A stretch of DNA of 64,000 nucleotides from Jeotgalibacillus campisalis (lineage in GTDB: Bacteria > Bacillota > Bacilli > Bacillales > Jeotgalibacillaceae): NCBI RefSeq assembly GCF_000829515.1, contig NZ_JXRR01000001.1:186001-250000 (forward strand), given 5' to 3'. Position 1 is the stretch's first letter. Each line of letters begins with the position of its first letter. Positions 26,430-36,387 of the stretch are shown here, piece by piece. Below the pieces are notes generated by a model. That model was not told where the DNA came from and did no database searches. It worked only from the letters and a program-made list of their open reading frames with translations. Made by a program: the position numbers and the translations under genes.

Positions 26430-28247
26430 TTATTCTATAAATCGCAGCAAATCCCCATAAATGATTTCGTCGGACATCTCGAGCTCTTCCCGCACAATTT
26501 CCTCTGTTGGTTCACAGTGATGGGCATCTGTCAGCTCTTCTTTTTCCAAGCTGTAGCACCGTTTATCTTTTAACAAATATTTGTCAGTGACAAAGTCACC
26601 ATTGCGAAAAATAACCGGATGATCATTGCTTCTGGCAAATAAGTTTTTTCCGAGTGAGGGTTCTTCTGAATGTATGCCCATCAAATGAAGAAGGGTTGGG
26701 CGAATATCAATTTCTCCTCCATTTCGAGTGAAGGTTTTTCCTTCCTGCCCCGGGACATGAATGATCAGCGGAACTTGTTTTAGCTTCATACGATTAAGAG
26801 CGCTGGTCTTCATATTAAGTAAATCCATTACGCCATGGTCATATTTTTCAGATATCCCGTAATGATCTCCATATAAAACAAAGATCGTATTTTCATAGAG
26901 ACCTTTTTCTTTCAGCTGCTCAAAGAAAAGTCTAATAGCCTCATCCTGATAGCGAATGGTTGTAATATAACGGTTGACGACTCCTTCTTCGGTCTCTGCT
27001 TCATCAATGAACTGATCCTCTTGCTCAAGCAAAAATGGGAAATGATTGGTTAACGTAATAAATCGTGCATAATAGGGCTGAGGCAATTCTTCCATAATGG
27101 AGACAGACTGTTCAAAGAACGGCACATCTTTAATGCCATAGTTTACTGAATTTTCTTCTGTTACCTTATAAGACTCTTTAGCGTAAAAGTGATCGTAGCC
27201 TAGAGATTCATACATATTCTCACGATTCCAAAATGTTGGATCGTTGCCATGAAACACAGCCGAATAATAGTCCCCTTCCTGCTTTAAAATGTGAGGGAGA
27301 CCAATGAATGTGTTTTCTGTTTTTCTCACAAAAACAGCGCCGCTTTCCATTGGGTAAAGCCCTGTGTCGATCATAAATTCTGAATCGGATGTTTTGCCCT
27401 GAGCCGTTTGATCATAAATCGAAGAAAAATAATAGCTTTCGTCAATTAAACTATTTAGAAAAGGTGTTAATTCTTCTCCGTTTACTTTTTGATTGATCAC
27501 AAATCCTTGAGTGGATTCCATGCTGATCAGTATTACATTCTTTCCTTCAGCAATTCCGAATGAATCAGAATCGGTATCTGACGCCTGGGTGTTTTCAATA
27601 ATTTTTGCTGCATCCTTTGACTCTGCGAAAATATAATAAAGTGAAGAATTAGCTGCAACGCCAATATCAAATGCATGATACTGAAAAGGACCAATATTTT
27701 TAACCATTTGCTCACGATTATAGGATTCTGCAAAAAGATGCGGAGCATTCACTAGACCAAGTCCAACTGTCAGCCCCATTAGTGCAATGCTTGCAATGAG
27801 ATAATTGCGTTTAGCTTTTCTTTCAGGTTTGAGGGACGTCATCTTTTTACGGGCAATCAGCCAGCCAACAAGCAGCAGATCAGCAAACAACAGCAGATCC
27901 CACCAGCTTAACAGCTCGAGTGTGCTCGGTCCCAGGCCTCCGACATTGCTGAATTGAAACAGGATCGGAACGGTGACGAAGTCCGTGTAAAACCGGTAGT
28001 AAAGTAAATCCCCGTACAGTAATCCAGTAATAAGAAACATTATTACAAATAATGGGTACAACTTAATTTTTTTATTCCAGTAAAAACTTAAACCAACAAG
28101 CAGCATAAGCGGACCTAAGGGATTAATGATAATAAGAATGACGTCCAGAAAGGTTTGCACTCTTAAATTAAAGCCGACGAAAGAAAGTGCCAGCGTTTTA
28201 ATCCATAGACAGCTCACTGCAATCCAAATATACGAATTTTTCAGCAT
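26430..28247 (-). CDS. LtaS-type membrane sulfatase-fold enzyme (phosphoglycerol transferase family)
   Basis: About 605 residues: five membrane helices in the first 170, then an extracellular alkaline-phosphatase/sulfatase domain. Metal and catalytic residues of lipoteichoic acid synthases are present: Glu244 (SMESTQG), nucleophilic Thr286 (QGKTSDSEFM) and Asp-His in VLYGDHYGIS. The start at 28247 overlaps the stop of the upstream gene (ATGCTGA); a longer reading to 28358 lies within that gene. In LtaS enzymes phosphatidylglycerol supplies glycerol-phosphate. Here the partner genes, a PlsY paralogue and a GNAT-aminotransferase, suggest a specialised polymer or head-group transfer. Confidence 0.88.
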   Translation of the reverse strand: MLKNSYIWIAVSCLWIKTLALSFVGFNLRVQTFLDVILIIINPLGPLMLLVGLSFYWNKKIKLYPLFVIMFLITGLLYGDLLYYRFYTDFVTVPILFQFSNVGGLGPSTLELLSWWDLLLFADLLLVGWLIARKKMTSLKPERKAKRNYLIASIALMGLTVGLGLVNAPHLFAESYNREQMVKNIGPFQYHAFDIGVAANSSLYYIFAESKDAAKIIENTQASDTDSDSFGIAEGKNVILISMESTQGFVINQKVNGEELTPFLNSLIDESYYFSSIYDQTAQGKTSDSEFMIDTGLYPMESGAVFVRKTENTFIGLPHILKQEGDYYSAVFHGNDPTFWNRENMYESLGYDHFYAKESYKVTEENSVNYGIKDVPFFEQSVSIMEELPQPYYARFITLTNHFPFLLEQEDQFIDEAETEEGVVNRYITTIRYQDEAIRLFFEQLKEKGLYENTIFVLYGDHYGISEKYDHGVMDLLNMKTSALNRMKLKQVPLIIHVPGQEGKTFTRNGGEIDIRPTLLHLMGIHSEEPSLGKNLFARSNDHPVIFRNGDFVTDKYLLKDKRCYSLEKEELTDAHHCEPTEEIVREELEMSDEIIYGDLLRFIE

Positions 28248-29845
28248 AAACTCAGCCCATTTTCTTTTAAGGTTGAAGAGTATGTTTCCTTCACTACTTC
28301 CGCTGCTTTTATGCACGCTGCTTCCGGATGATCCCCCATTAGAGCCAGTTGAACCCAATTCCGTTCCAGCAGGTAATTACTTTCGTAGCTTAGCAAAACA
28401 CCCCTCATTTTACACGCATCACCAAACCGTTTGCTTGAAATTCCTTCAGGCAGAGCGAGCGTGATGATGCCTGGTGAATACGAATGATCTCCAAGTGTCC
28501 GCATCGTGCTTTCTTTAAATAAAGTGCGTATGCGGTAAGAGAGCTCTTGTGTTTGACGATAATCAACGGTGTTTACTGCCTCTTTTAAAGCAAGGATCAG
28601 ATTAGAAGAATGAGTAAAGGCAATCCCGCTGTTCTCTGCATAAAGCCCGAGATCCAGATACCTTGGAATAACGGGATTAGGCAAAACAGCTTCACGGTGA
28701 AAAATGATCGCTAAACCGGGATAAGATCCAAACCCTTTTCCACTTACTGATGATGCAAAAAGAACCTCTTTTAAATTCAAAGGGACGAGTCCTGCTGAAC
28801 TGCAGGCATCCAGGCATAGCTCTACATCATATTTTTTACACAATGTCTGCAAATTCTTCAGATCGTATAAATATCCGGTAGAAGTTTCACAATGAACCGT
28901 CCACAGCCACTTAATCTCAGCGTCAGCGTCTAAATAATTCTTAATATCTTTAAGATCCAGTGCTTCGTTCCATTCTTTCTTCAACGTTTTAAATGACAGA
29001 CCCAAACGGGAGGCGTGGTCGATTAGACGCTCTCCGAATTCTCCATTTGATAAAATCAGCCCTTTTCCCTTCAAACCTATTAATTGAGCAGCTACTACAT
29101 CGTTTGCAAGTGTACCGGTGCCCACGAGAATTTGAACGTGTGCGGCTTTCGTCAAAGTAGTCAATTCATCCTGCAGCTGCTGAAAATGAAACCTGAAATC
29201 TGAAGCACGATGTGATAGGGCTGGCTGCGTAAATGCCTTCTTTACATCTGCAGAAAGTTGAACGGGTCCCGGGAGAAAAGAGTGTACTGGCGGCTGTTTT
29301 CGCACCATGAGCCGCTGAAACGCTTTCGTAGAAGAGGCAAAGCTTTCCCTGGTTAAATACATCGGCTGAAACTGAGCGTCTTCCTTACCAACGAGCGTGC
29401 CAAATGGGATAAAACCAATTCTCTTGTACAGCTTCAACTGACGGACTGTACCGGATATTAGCGCAACAGTATACTGCTTTTCCAGACAATAGCTGACAAG
29501 CCTGTCCACTAATTTATAAAAAGTCTGCGTACTGCGCCACTTTTTTTTAACTGACAACAGCCTGATTTCACAGGGTACTGCGCCTTCAGGTAAATAGTCA
29601 TCCAGCTTTTCCAGCTTTTGATCCAATGAAAATGGACGCCTGCCTCGCACTGCGATCATGCCTACGACTTCCATTCCTTGCTTGGCAATAACATATGTAT
29701 TTTCTTCATGAAATTTATCTACCAGCTCATGGATCGCGTTTTTTTCATGCTGGGGAATTTCTTCAACGAAGGTTTGATAATTTAATTGATGAATCTGCTG
29801 AAGCTCTTCTTTTTCCGTTGCCATTTTATACGTTAACGAATTCAT
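28241..29845 (-). CDS. GNAT acetyltransferase - class V aminotransferase fusion protein
   Basis: A 534-residue two-domain protein. Residues 1-165 look like a GNAT N-acyltransferase (VVGMIAVRGRRPF, KLYKRIGFIPFG). Residues 185-530 are a class V PLP aminotransferase like PhnW/serine-pyruvate types: SFLPGPVQLS, TGTLANDVV, Asp346 in CLDACSSAGLVP, and the likely PLP Lys370 in SVSGKGFGSYPG. The TGA overlaps the start of the LtaS-type gene, and a PlsY gene lies 36 bases upstream, so all three are one operon. A 2-aminoethylphosphonate-type or amino-sugar-type substrate is possible; none is proven. Confidence 0.8.
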   Translation of the reverse strand: MNSLTYKMATEKEELQQIHQLNYQTFVEEIPQHEKNAIHELVDKFHEENTYVIAKQGMEVVGMIAVRGRRPFSLDQKLEKLDDYLPEGAVPCEIRLLSVKKKWRSTQTFYKLVDRLVSYCLEKQYTVALISGTVRQLKLYKRIGFIPFGTLVGKEDAQFQPMYLTRESFASSTKAFQRLMVRKQPPVHSFLPGPVQLSADVKKAFTQPALSHRASDFRFHFQQLQDELTTLTKAAHVQILVGTGTLANDVVAAQLIGLKGKGLILSNGEFGERLIDHASRLGLSFKTLKKEWNEALDLKDIKNYLDADAEIKWLWTVHCETSTGYLYDLKNLQTLCKKYDVELCLDACSSAGLVPLNLKEVLFASSVSGKGFGSYPGLAIIFHREAVLPNPVIPRYLDLGLYAENSGIAFTHSSNLILALKEAVNTVDYRQTQELSYRIRTLFKESTMRTLGDHSYSPGIITLALPEGISSKRFGDACKMRGVLLSYESNYLLERNWVQLALMGDHPEAACIKAAEVVKETYSSTLKENGLSLC

Positions 29846-29881
29846 TTCTAAACCTCCAGACCGTCTGACAATTAAGCACCC

Positions 29882-30439
29882 TTATTTATTGTGAATGGCT
29901 GCGATAAATGCGAAAAACATGGCAAAACTTACAGGGTACACTAGTGATTGCTCCAGAACATAAAGCGTCACAGGAATCGTTGAAATGGCTAGGAAACCTG
30001 CGATTGTATAACGGCGAAGGCTGATATAGAGCACGCCCATAACAACCCCCATGACCACGATTGTGAAGGGGTTTATGAATAAAGCGGCTGCAAGATAAAC
30101 GACGATTCCTTTGCCGCCCCGAAAGCCTAATTGGACCGGATACAAATGACCCAGAATTAAAAAGAACGTGGACAAAGAAAGTACAGCCTCACTACCATCT
30201 GACAACATCGTCGTGATGCCCAGTGCAATCCACACCTTGATGGCATCTATCGCGATCGTTAAAACAAACCCCTTTTCCCCAAGTACTCTTCCTGCATTTG
30301 TTGCCCCTGCATTTCCGCTTTCCATTTGCCGGATATCTTTTCCCTGATAAAATTTCACGAGATAATAAGCACCCGTTATTCCGCCAATTAAATAGGAATA
30401 CAAAACAACGGCAATGAGCAGCATGGCTTCTGTCTGCAT
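29882..30439 (-). CDS. plsY: Glycerol-3-phosphate acyltransferase PlsY paralogue, short C-terminus
   Basis: A 185-residue membrane protein of the PlsY family, which uses acyl-phosphate to acylate glycerol-3-phosphate. Family motifs are GGITGAYYLVKFYQGKDIR, the SGNAGATNAGRVLG loop and LGFRGGKGIVVYL. It ends IAAIHNK, where usual PlsY proteins continue with an RHR.NI tail, so it is slightly truncated. Its place at the head of an operon with a GNAT-aminotransferase and an LtaS-type enzyme suggests a dedicated role rather than housekeeping phospholipid synthesis. Confidence 0.88.
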   Translation of the reverse strand: MQTEAMLLIAVVLYSYLIGGITGAYYLVKFYQGKDIRQMESGNAGATNAGRVLGEKGFVLTIAIDAIKVWIALGITTMLSDGSEAVLSLSTFFLILGHLYPVQLGFRGGKGIVVYLAAALFINPFTIVVMGVVMGVLYISLRRYTIAGFLAISTIPVTLYVLEQSLVYPVSFAMFFAFIAAIHNK

Positions 30440-30715
30440 GATCCACCTCTATATGTTTGAAGATGAAAATATCTATTTCGTTTAAAGCAAAACGTTTCCT
30501 ACGCGACTGTTTTTCATCACTGCTAATTGTACACAGAGTTTCAACCCTGCTGGTAAAAAGGGCATAGGATTATAGACAACTAGTTTAACCTTATCATATT
30601 ATTCCATTTAATTGGATTTATTCAATGAATATTTCCCACACAACGAGTATATGCATTCGTTAAAGTAGTATGGACACTGAGTTAAAATCGTGAAGAATAG
30701 ACAATTGTGTCCGCA
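30440..30715. other. AT-rich intergenic region upstream of the plsY paralogue
   Basis: No gene is supported. A loose inverted repeat (GGACAC at about 30671, GTGTCC at about 30705) and several A/T-rich -10-like strings occur, but no promoter pair stands out. Confidence 0.35.
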
Positions 30716-30751
30716 CTAAAAAAGCAGACGGCTGTATTTCATCCGTCTGCT
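30716..30751 (-). terminator. Intrinsic terminator of the gdh-glcU operon
   Basis: A perfect 9-bp stem (AGCAGACGG at 30723-30731, complement at 30743-30751) is followed by TTTTTT on the minus strand, about 50 bases past the gdh stop. Confidence 0.9.
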
Positions 30752-30803
30752 CTCTTCTAAAACTTCCTGATCCTTCATTTCTTTTTCTATCCTATAATTC
30801 TTC

Positions 30804-31601
<798 letters not shown>

Positions 31602-32465
31602 CTATTCTTTAGTAAATCCAAGCATGACTCCACCGATAATAATTAAAATACAGCCAATCACAACGAACACCAATTGCTTTTTTGTTTTCTTTTCTCCTAA
31701 TAGGAATATACCGCCAAGGGTTGAAATAATAATGCCTGTTTGAGATAAAGAAAAACTTGTGGCCGTGCCTACTTTAGGGATCGACAGAAGTAAGGCAAGG
31801 TTACCAGTCGCCCACATCAATCCCGGGATGATATTACGAACAGTGTATTTAGTAAATGGTTTATGCTTAAGACTTAAAAGAATTGCCCCCGTCACCATTC
31901 CTGCTGATTGCGGCAAGATAGCAGTCCACCCGTCAATGTTGAACCAGCGGATGATTACGACATACCCAACATATCCGACAGTAGAAATCAAAAGTAACGG
32001 AATCCCTTTTTTCAGCGGGCTCCCCTCTTTACTTTCTTGTCCGTCTTTTTCCTGATAAGACGTTAACACCACGCCAAGACAAATGAGCAGCAGCGCAGAG
32101 ATACCGATAATCAACTTCATCGTTGTAGACCATTCACCGAAGGCAAGCACTCCAAATAGAGAGGTTCCAACAAGCTGAAGCCCGGTTGATATAGGCAAAG
32201 TTTTCGATACACCTAAATGCGTAACCGTTCTAAACTGATTCATTTGACCGAGCGCCCACAGCAGACCAGAGATAAAACTGACGATAATGGCGGTCAGCGT
32301 AAACTCAGGAGAAATAAAAAAGATCGCAACAATAGAAAAAATCAAGGCGCCAAATGTAGTCCCTACGACTTGACTGTAAGGACCTCCGCCTAACTTTGTA
32401 CTCACAAGCAAAATACTTCCCCACATTACAGCGGGAATTAAAGCAACTAAAATATCCACGTTCAT
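31602..32465 (-). CDS. glcU: Glucose uptake protein (GRP/DMT family)
   Basis: A 287-residue, ten-helix transporter of the glucose/ribose porter family. [32 protein letters not shown], the [16 protein letters not shown] motif and [19 protein letters not shown] closely follow B. subtilis GlcU. It presumably takes up glucose by proton symport. The start ATG at 32465 is chosen by family length; another ATG at 32477 is possible. The gdh gene begins 12 bases downstream, so import is coupled to oxidation by Gdh. Confidence 0.9.
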   Translation of the reverse strand: MNVDILVALIPAVMWGSILLVSTKLGGGPYSQVVGTTFGALIFSIVAIFFISPEFTLTAIIVSFISGLLWALGQMNQFRTVTHLGVSKTLPISTGLQLVGTSLFGVLAFGEWSTTMKLIIGISALLLICLGVVLTSYQEKDGQESKEGSPLKKGIPLLLISTVGYVGYVVIIRWFNIDGWTAILPQSAGMVTGAILLSLKHKPFTKYTVRNIIPGLMWATGNLALLLSIPKVGTATSFSLSQTGIIISTLGGIFLLGEKKTKKQLVFVVIGCILIIIGGVMLGFTKE

Positions 32466-32562
32466 ACCGCCTTTCATCCACTATAATTGCCCTTAAGCAA
32501 TCCGATTAAAACATGGTTCTATACAGGTTTTAAATAAAAGAGGAAAAAACTATATTCCGGGA

Positions 32563-32618
32563 ATAGAAAAGAGAATGCTTCACATCAGATAAGATTCTTA
32601 TCTTGAAGGCATTCTCTT
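32563..32618 (-). terminator. Terminator-like long hairpin with a nested palindrome
   Basis: Outer arms AAGAGAATGC and GCATTCTCTT (32569-32578, 32609-32618) enclose AGATAAGA-T-TCTTATCT (32587-32603). On the minus strand it ends in TTTTCTATTCC. It lies past the NAT-like gene and before glcU. Confidence 0.65.
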
Positions 32619-32745
32619 TAAATTTCACCCTATACTAATTCATGGTAGACAGTAAGGTTTCCCCCGTTAAATCAACATGTAATGGATAGGAGCCGGTTTC
32701 TTTATTCAACCTTTTTTGAAATTTGACCATAGCTAAACACTGAAC

Positions 32746-33516
32746 TTATAGAAGGCTTGAAGGCACTGTTTTAAATTCCCTCAATACCTGACCTGCTACT
32801 TCCTTATTGTACCCTGTTTTCTCATTTATCCTGATCGCCCACTCTTCTATAGAGGCGGCTGGAGGTTCGGGATGCAGACCTTCTGCTGAACTTATGAAAC
32901 TTTTCCATTCGTCAAATTCCCAGTGAGCCGTTTCTTTTTTATAGGGAATTCTGCACTCAACTAACGGATGCGGGTTAAGATGGTTCTGCGACCGTTCTGC
33001 CGCTTTTTCAAAGTCACTCCCATCGACAGGCTGCAGATCATAGGCTTGCACAGAAAAGCGGCCGTTTGGTCTGTGATAATAGACCTCCAGTTTTGAGTGA
33101 GAAGGCTTTAGCTGGATATCTGCCCCCGGAAAAAAGCCGCTGAGCTTTTCTCCGCTAAAATCCTCATCATTTGCATCCACTAAAATTGGCAGCAGCCACT
33201 GATCTCCAAGATCGCATAAGAAACGGCGGCCATTTTCATCTAGCGCGATCACGGCAGCATGGGCATCTTCTGACTGAATTTCATGACCAATTGGATAGGC
33301 TTCAATTCCATCGTTTTTAAATTCATCCAATAACCAAATCGCTAAATCAAAGCAATTTCCCGAAACGCCAAAGCGCTCTCTTTGTTCTTTCATCTGAGAA
33401 ACAGATCTTTGCTGAAACGGTTTGTCCGAGTTATAATTCCACCGTTTCGTTAACGTTTCCATTGCAAACTGATCGAACTTCTTCCACGTTTTTAAAATAG
33501 GGGCTTGAGGAAACAT
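32746..33516 (-). CDS. NAT-like Cys-His-Asp fold protein
   Basis: A 256-residue soluble protein with an apparent catalytic triad in arylamine N-acetyltransferase order: Cys in VSGNCFDLAIWLL, His in DAHAAVIALD and Asp in FLCDLGDQW. The spacing and surrounding strands fit the NAT/transglutaminase-like fold, but identity to classic NATs is low. The start at 33516 follows GGGAGATG. It stands alone, with a hairpin terminator downstream. Acetyl transfer from acetyl-CoA is the best guess; a peptidase-like activity is possible. Confidence 0.65.
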   Translation of the reverse strand: MFPQAPILKTWKKFDQFAMETLTKRWNYNSDKPFQQRSVSQMKEQRERFGVSGNCFDLAIWLLDEFKNDGIEAYPIGHEIQSEDAHAAVIALDENGRRFLCDLGDQWLLPILVDANDEDFSGEKLSGFFPGADIQLKPSHSKLEVYYHRPNGRFSVQAYDLQPVDGSDFEKAAERSQNHLNPHPLVECRIPYKKETAHWEFDEWKSFISSAEGLHPEPPAASIEEWAIRINEKTGYNKEVAGQVLREFKTVPSSLL

Positions 33517-33763
33517 TTTTTCATCTCCCTGGTTAGTTGTCTCATCATCAATAGCTTGTCTTACTACTTTGAATCAGCTGCTGCAGTTTTGCCTTGATCG
33601 TTCCATTAAAGATAGAATACCATACTGTTTATTACGTCTTCCCAGTTAACCTAAAACCAAGAGATATCTCTTTGCAATCAAACTTTAATAAAGCGCACCA
33701 CGTTTAAAGTGTGTAGTTTTTTACAAAAAGGGTATATATGGTTGTATACAGGAGGGATTTACT

Positions 33764-34270
33764 ATGACTGAGAATATACAACTATATCCGTTTGAAGACG
33801 ATGGATCCATACCAAATAATCAGCAGCTGTCGGTCATTGTATACGAGGGCGTTTTTAAAGATAATCCTGACGAAATTGAGAAAACATTTAACGAGCATAA
33901 CTGGAAAAACAGCTGGGTAGGCGGTGTGCATGATTATCACCACTATCACAGCAATACCCATGAGGTTCTTGGCGTTCAATCCGGGTCAGCAATGATTCAG
34001 ATTGGCGGTGAAAAAGGAAAAATGATTGAAGTGCAGACAGGCGATGTAATGGTGCTGCCTGCTGGAACCGGTCACCGAAACATGAAGGCGAGCGAAGATT
34101 TCCGTATTGTCGGTGCTTATCCTGACGGCGCTGATTATAATTTCCGGACTGGAGAACCTGGTGAACGTCCTGATGTGCTGGAAGAAATTTGGCATGTAGC
34201 AATACCGGATACAGATCCGGTCTTCGGAAAAGAAGGACCTCTTCTTAAAAATTGGCATGTAGGAAAATAA
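33764..34270 (+). CDS. yjlB: Cupin-domain protein (YjlB-like)
   Basis: A 168-residue single-domain cupin. The metal-binding motif 1 is DYHHYHSNTHEVLGVQSG, with His ligands and Glu, and motif 2 is GDVMVLPAGTGH. Its N-terminus (DDGSIPNNQQLSVIVYEGV) matches the YjlB family. The function of that family is unsettled; oxalate-decarboxylase-like or sensor roles have been suggested from the fold. ATG at 33764 follows AGGAGGG. A strong terminator follows. The 250 bases before it show no gene. Confidence 0.85.
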   Translation: MTENIQLYPFEDDGSIPNNQQLSVIVYEGVFKDNPDEIEKTFNEHNWKNSWVGGVHDYHHYHSNTHEVLGVQSGSAMIQIGGEKGKMIEVQTGDVMVLPAGTGHRNMKASEDFRIVGAYPDGADYNFRTGEPGERPDVLEEIWHVAIPDTDPVFGKEGPLLKNWHVGK

Positions 34271-34280
34271 ATACAACTCA

Positions 34281-34315
34281 AAAACCCTGATGAATGTTTG
34301 TTCATCAGGGTTTTT
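34281..34315 (+). terminator. Strong intrinsic terminator of the cupin gene
   Basis: A perfect stem of about 13 bp (AAACCCTGATGAA / TTCATCAGGGTTT) with a 6-base loop, then TT. A-rich and T-rich flanks could allow use in both directions. Confidence 0.93.
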
Positions 34316-34487
34316 GATGCTTTAATATTCGTTTTATTAACAAAGCGATTGAATTTCATCATCTATATCCACACAAAACAGTCATCCATTTCACAATTTG
34401 TCTACTTTCTTACACACTCAGTCAAGCTTGTTTCTTTATACATCATTCCTATTTAGGTTAAAATATAGATAGAACAGGAGTGAACCA

Positions 34488-35633
34488 ATGATTAGAAAAA
34501 TAATGCTTGTTGTGGTCCTGGTTGCAGCTGTGTTTCTGTCGAAGCCTTTATGGGAAGAAAAAGTTTCCCCTTATGTCGATGTGTCGTTTATGGACACAGT
34601 TTCTGACAAAGTAATGTCGGTCATCTATACGCCAGCCATTTCAGATGCAGTAGATTCATTTCAAGATACGATTACGTCAATGATTATTGATATAGATGAT
34701 GCGATTCAGCAAGCTCCAAGCCTCGAATCCACTCAATCCATGGAAACAGTTGAGAAACCGGATCTTACCGCTCCAACTGAGCAAATGTTCTCCGTTTACA
34801 ACGTGAAAATTGGAGATGCAAGACAGGAAGTGGAACAGGAAATCGGCGAACCTCAGCGACAGTCCTCAAATGAATATGGAACAGATTGGTTTACCTATCA
34901 TGAGAACTTCGGAAACTTTCTCATGGTGTCTTATAATGAGGAAGAACTTGTCAATGGGCTGTTTACAAATCAGGATCTGCTCGCCTCTTCTTCTGATATT
35001 ACACTTGAAAGCTCACGGGAAGAGGTCACAGCAGAACTCGGTGAACCCCTTACTTCACTGAGAAAAGGAATGGTCCGCTACCAGATCCAAAATAATGGAG
35101 AGTATGATGTGTTTGAAGTGGATGATTCCTATGCGACTGTTTTTTACGATAAGCATGAAGAACAGACCGTAACGGCCATTCAAGTCATTCATCAAAGTCT
35201 GGAAGAAAGCAGAAAAGAGATTTATTCTTCTCCTTCTGATCCCTTGAAAGAAGGGTTTGAATACCAGCTTTTTGATTTAACCAACTCAGCGCGTGTTCAC
35301 CACGGCCTTATGCCTTTAGTCTGGGATGATCAAGCCAGGGAAACTGCCCGCAAGCATAGCGCGGACATGGCGGATAATGCTTATTTTGACCACACAAATT
35401 TAGATGGCCAATCCCCTTTTGACAGGATGGAGGAAGATGGAATCCGCTATACAACGGCCGGAGAAAATCTTGCCTATGGTCAGTTCAGTTCCGTTTTTGC
35501 TCATGAAGGGCTAATGAATTCTCTCGGTCACCGTGAAAACATCTTAAAACCTGATTTCGGCTACCTTGGAATTGGTGTAGCTTTTAATGATGAAAAGCAG
35601 CCTTATTTTACGCAAACCTACTTTAACCAGTAA
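34488..35633 (+). CDS. CAP/SCP-domain protein with CAP-associated N domain (YlbC-like)
   Basis: A 381-residue exported protein. Residues 1-20 form a signal anchor. A CAP-associated N-terminal domain (PF14504-like) has two similar units, VKIGDARQEVEQEIGEPQ and SSREEVTAELGEPLTS. The C-terminal CAP domain has LFDLTNSARVHHGLMPLVWD, HSADMADNAYFDHTNLDG and GENLAYG. The His/Glu positions of the CAP cleft are present. B. subtilis YlbC and YkwD share this domain; roles in spore or cell surface are suspected but not fixed. It starts at ATG after ACAGGAG. Confidence 0.85.
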   Translation: MIRKIMLVVVLVAAVFLSKPLWEEKVSPYVDVSFMDTVSDKVMSVIYTPAISDAVDSFQDTITSMIIDIDDAIQQAPSLESTQSMETVEKPDLTAPTEQMFSVYNVKIGDARQEVEQEIGEPQRQSSNEYGTDWFTYHENFGNFLMVSYNEEELVNGLFTNQDLLASSSDITLESSREEVTAELGEPLTSLRKGMVRYQIQNNGEYDVFEVDDSYATVFYDKHEEQTVTAIQVIHQSLEESRKEIYSSPSDPLKEGFEYQLFDLTNSARVHHGLMPLVWDDQARETARKHSADMADNAYFDHTNLDGQSPFDRMEEDGIRYTTAGENLAYGQFSSVFAHEGLMNSLGHRENILKPDFGYLGIGVAFNDEKQPYFTQTYFNQ

Positions 35634-35718
35634 GATTTTAAATACATCGGCGCGTGAATGGAGCCTGCTAGAAACCACATTCTGTGCCTTTTCGATAACA
35701 ATCAAACAAATGAAGAAT

Positions 35719-35942
35719 GAGGTTGGGGCATAACTGAACAAAATGAATAAAAATGAGGCCGAATATATCATTAGTATGAGGTGATCGGAGCGGAAGGTGG
35801 CGACTCCTGCAGGATATGACGGTTGCTTGAGCCTTTTCAGGGCAGGCCCTGGAAAGGCTCAAGCAACCGTCCCTGCGGAAAGCGTCCGCCTGAAGCGAAG
35901 TGAACCGGTCAAGGAGCTTGAGACACATTTGTCCCAGGCTTA
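35719..35942 (-). repeat. Palindromic mobile repeat, copy C (inverted)
   Basis: About 224 bases in the opposite orientation to copies A and B. Ends are GGTTGGGGCATAA and ATTTGTCCCAGGC. Its inner palindrome is almost perfect (GACGGTTGCTTGAGCC against GGCTCAAGCAACCGTC, 20 bp in full), where A and B are less perfect. It lies between the CAP protein gene and the sigma-like small gene. The rest of that 409-base gap holds no gene. Confidence 0.85.
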
Positions 35943-36042
35943 TTCTAATTTTTAAAATTTCCTTGCCTAACGATTGATCTAAAATGCTTTCTTTTTCGTT
36001 TTCTTTAAATAGTGAACGTTTTGCCTGCAAGGAGTGAATAAA

Positions 36043-36270
36043 ATGACTGATTATGGCAGAAAAAAGGAAGCTTTAGAAGCTATGTATGACAAGTATAACC
36101 TGACAATATGGAAAATAATCTATGGAAATCTTCAGGAAGAATTGTATGCGGAACAAATTATTACTCTGATATACAAAGACATCTGGGAATGTGACCAGGT
36201 TCTCTTTTCTAAAGAGAGACAACTGATTATGATCCTCAGGTTTTGCAGGAACCGGCTCGATCAACTTTAA
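36043..36270 (+). CDS. Small protein resembling sigma-70 region 2
   Basis: A 75-residue protein from ATG 36043 after AAGGAG at 8 bases. The pattern ALEAMYDKYNLTIWKIIYGNLQEELYAEQIITLIYKDIWECDQ and the following RQLIMILRFCRNRLDQL look like region 2 of ECF sigma factors, with the RN pair near its end. No region 4 follows; the stop is followed by a GC hairpin. It could be a truncated sigma factor, an orphan core-binding protein or a coincidental helical protein. No anti-sigma gene is adjacent. Confidence 0.5.
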   Translation: MTDYGRKKEALEAMYDKYNLTIWKIIYGNLQEELYAEQIITLIYKDIWECDQVLFSKERQLIMILRFCRNRLDQL

Positions 36271-36295
36271 ATCGATAATGAGTGTTGAACGAAAC

Positions 36296-36317
36296 GCGGC
36301 GGGAGGGATGCCGCTTT
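36296..36317. terminator. Weak terminator-like hairpin between convergent genes
   Basis: GCGGC and GCCGC (36296-36300, 36310-36314) with a 9-base loop, then TTT on the plus strand. It lies between the sigma-like gene and the GH35 gene, which end toward each other. Confidence 0.4.
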
Positions 36318-36387
36318 AATGCTGTTGCATCTGCTTCACCCAACCCGCCTTATTCCCTATACAGTGAAATTTCTTAATAACGCATTA

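Noticed and set aside
34488-34500. Two-way search for a SigB promoter (GTTTAA / GGGTAT) near 33.7 kb before the cupin gene
   Set aside because: GTTTAA and GGGTAT are both present upstream of 33764, but the spacing of 22 bases is too long for SigB.
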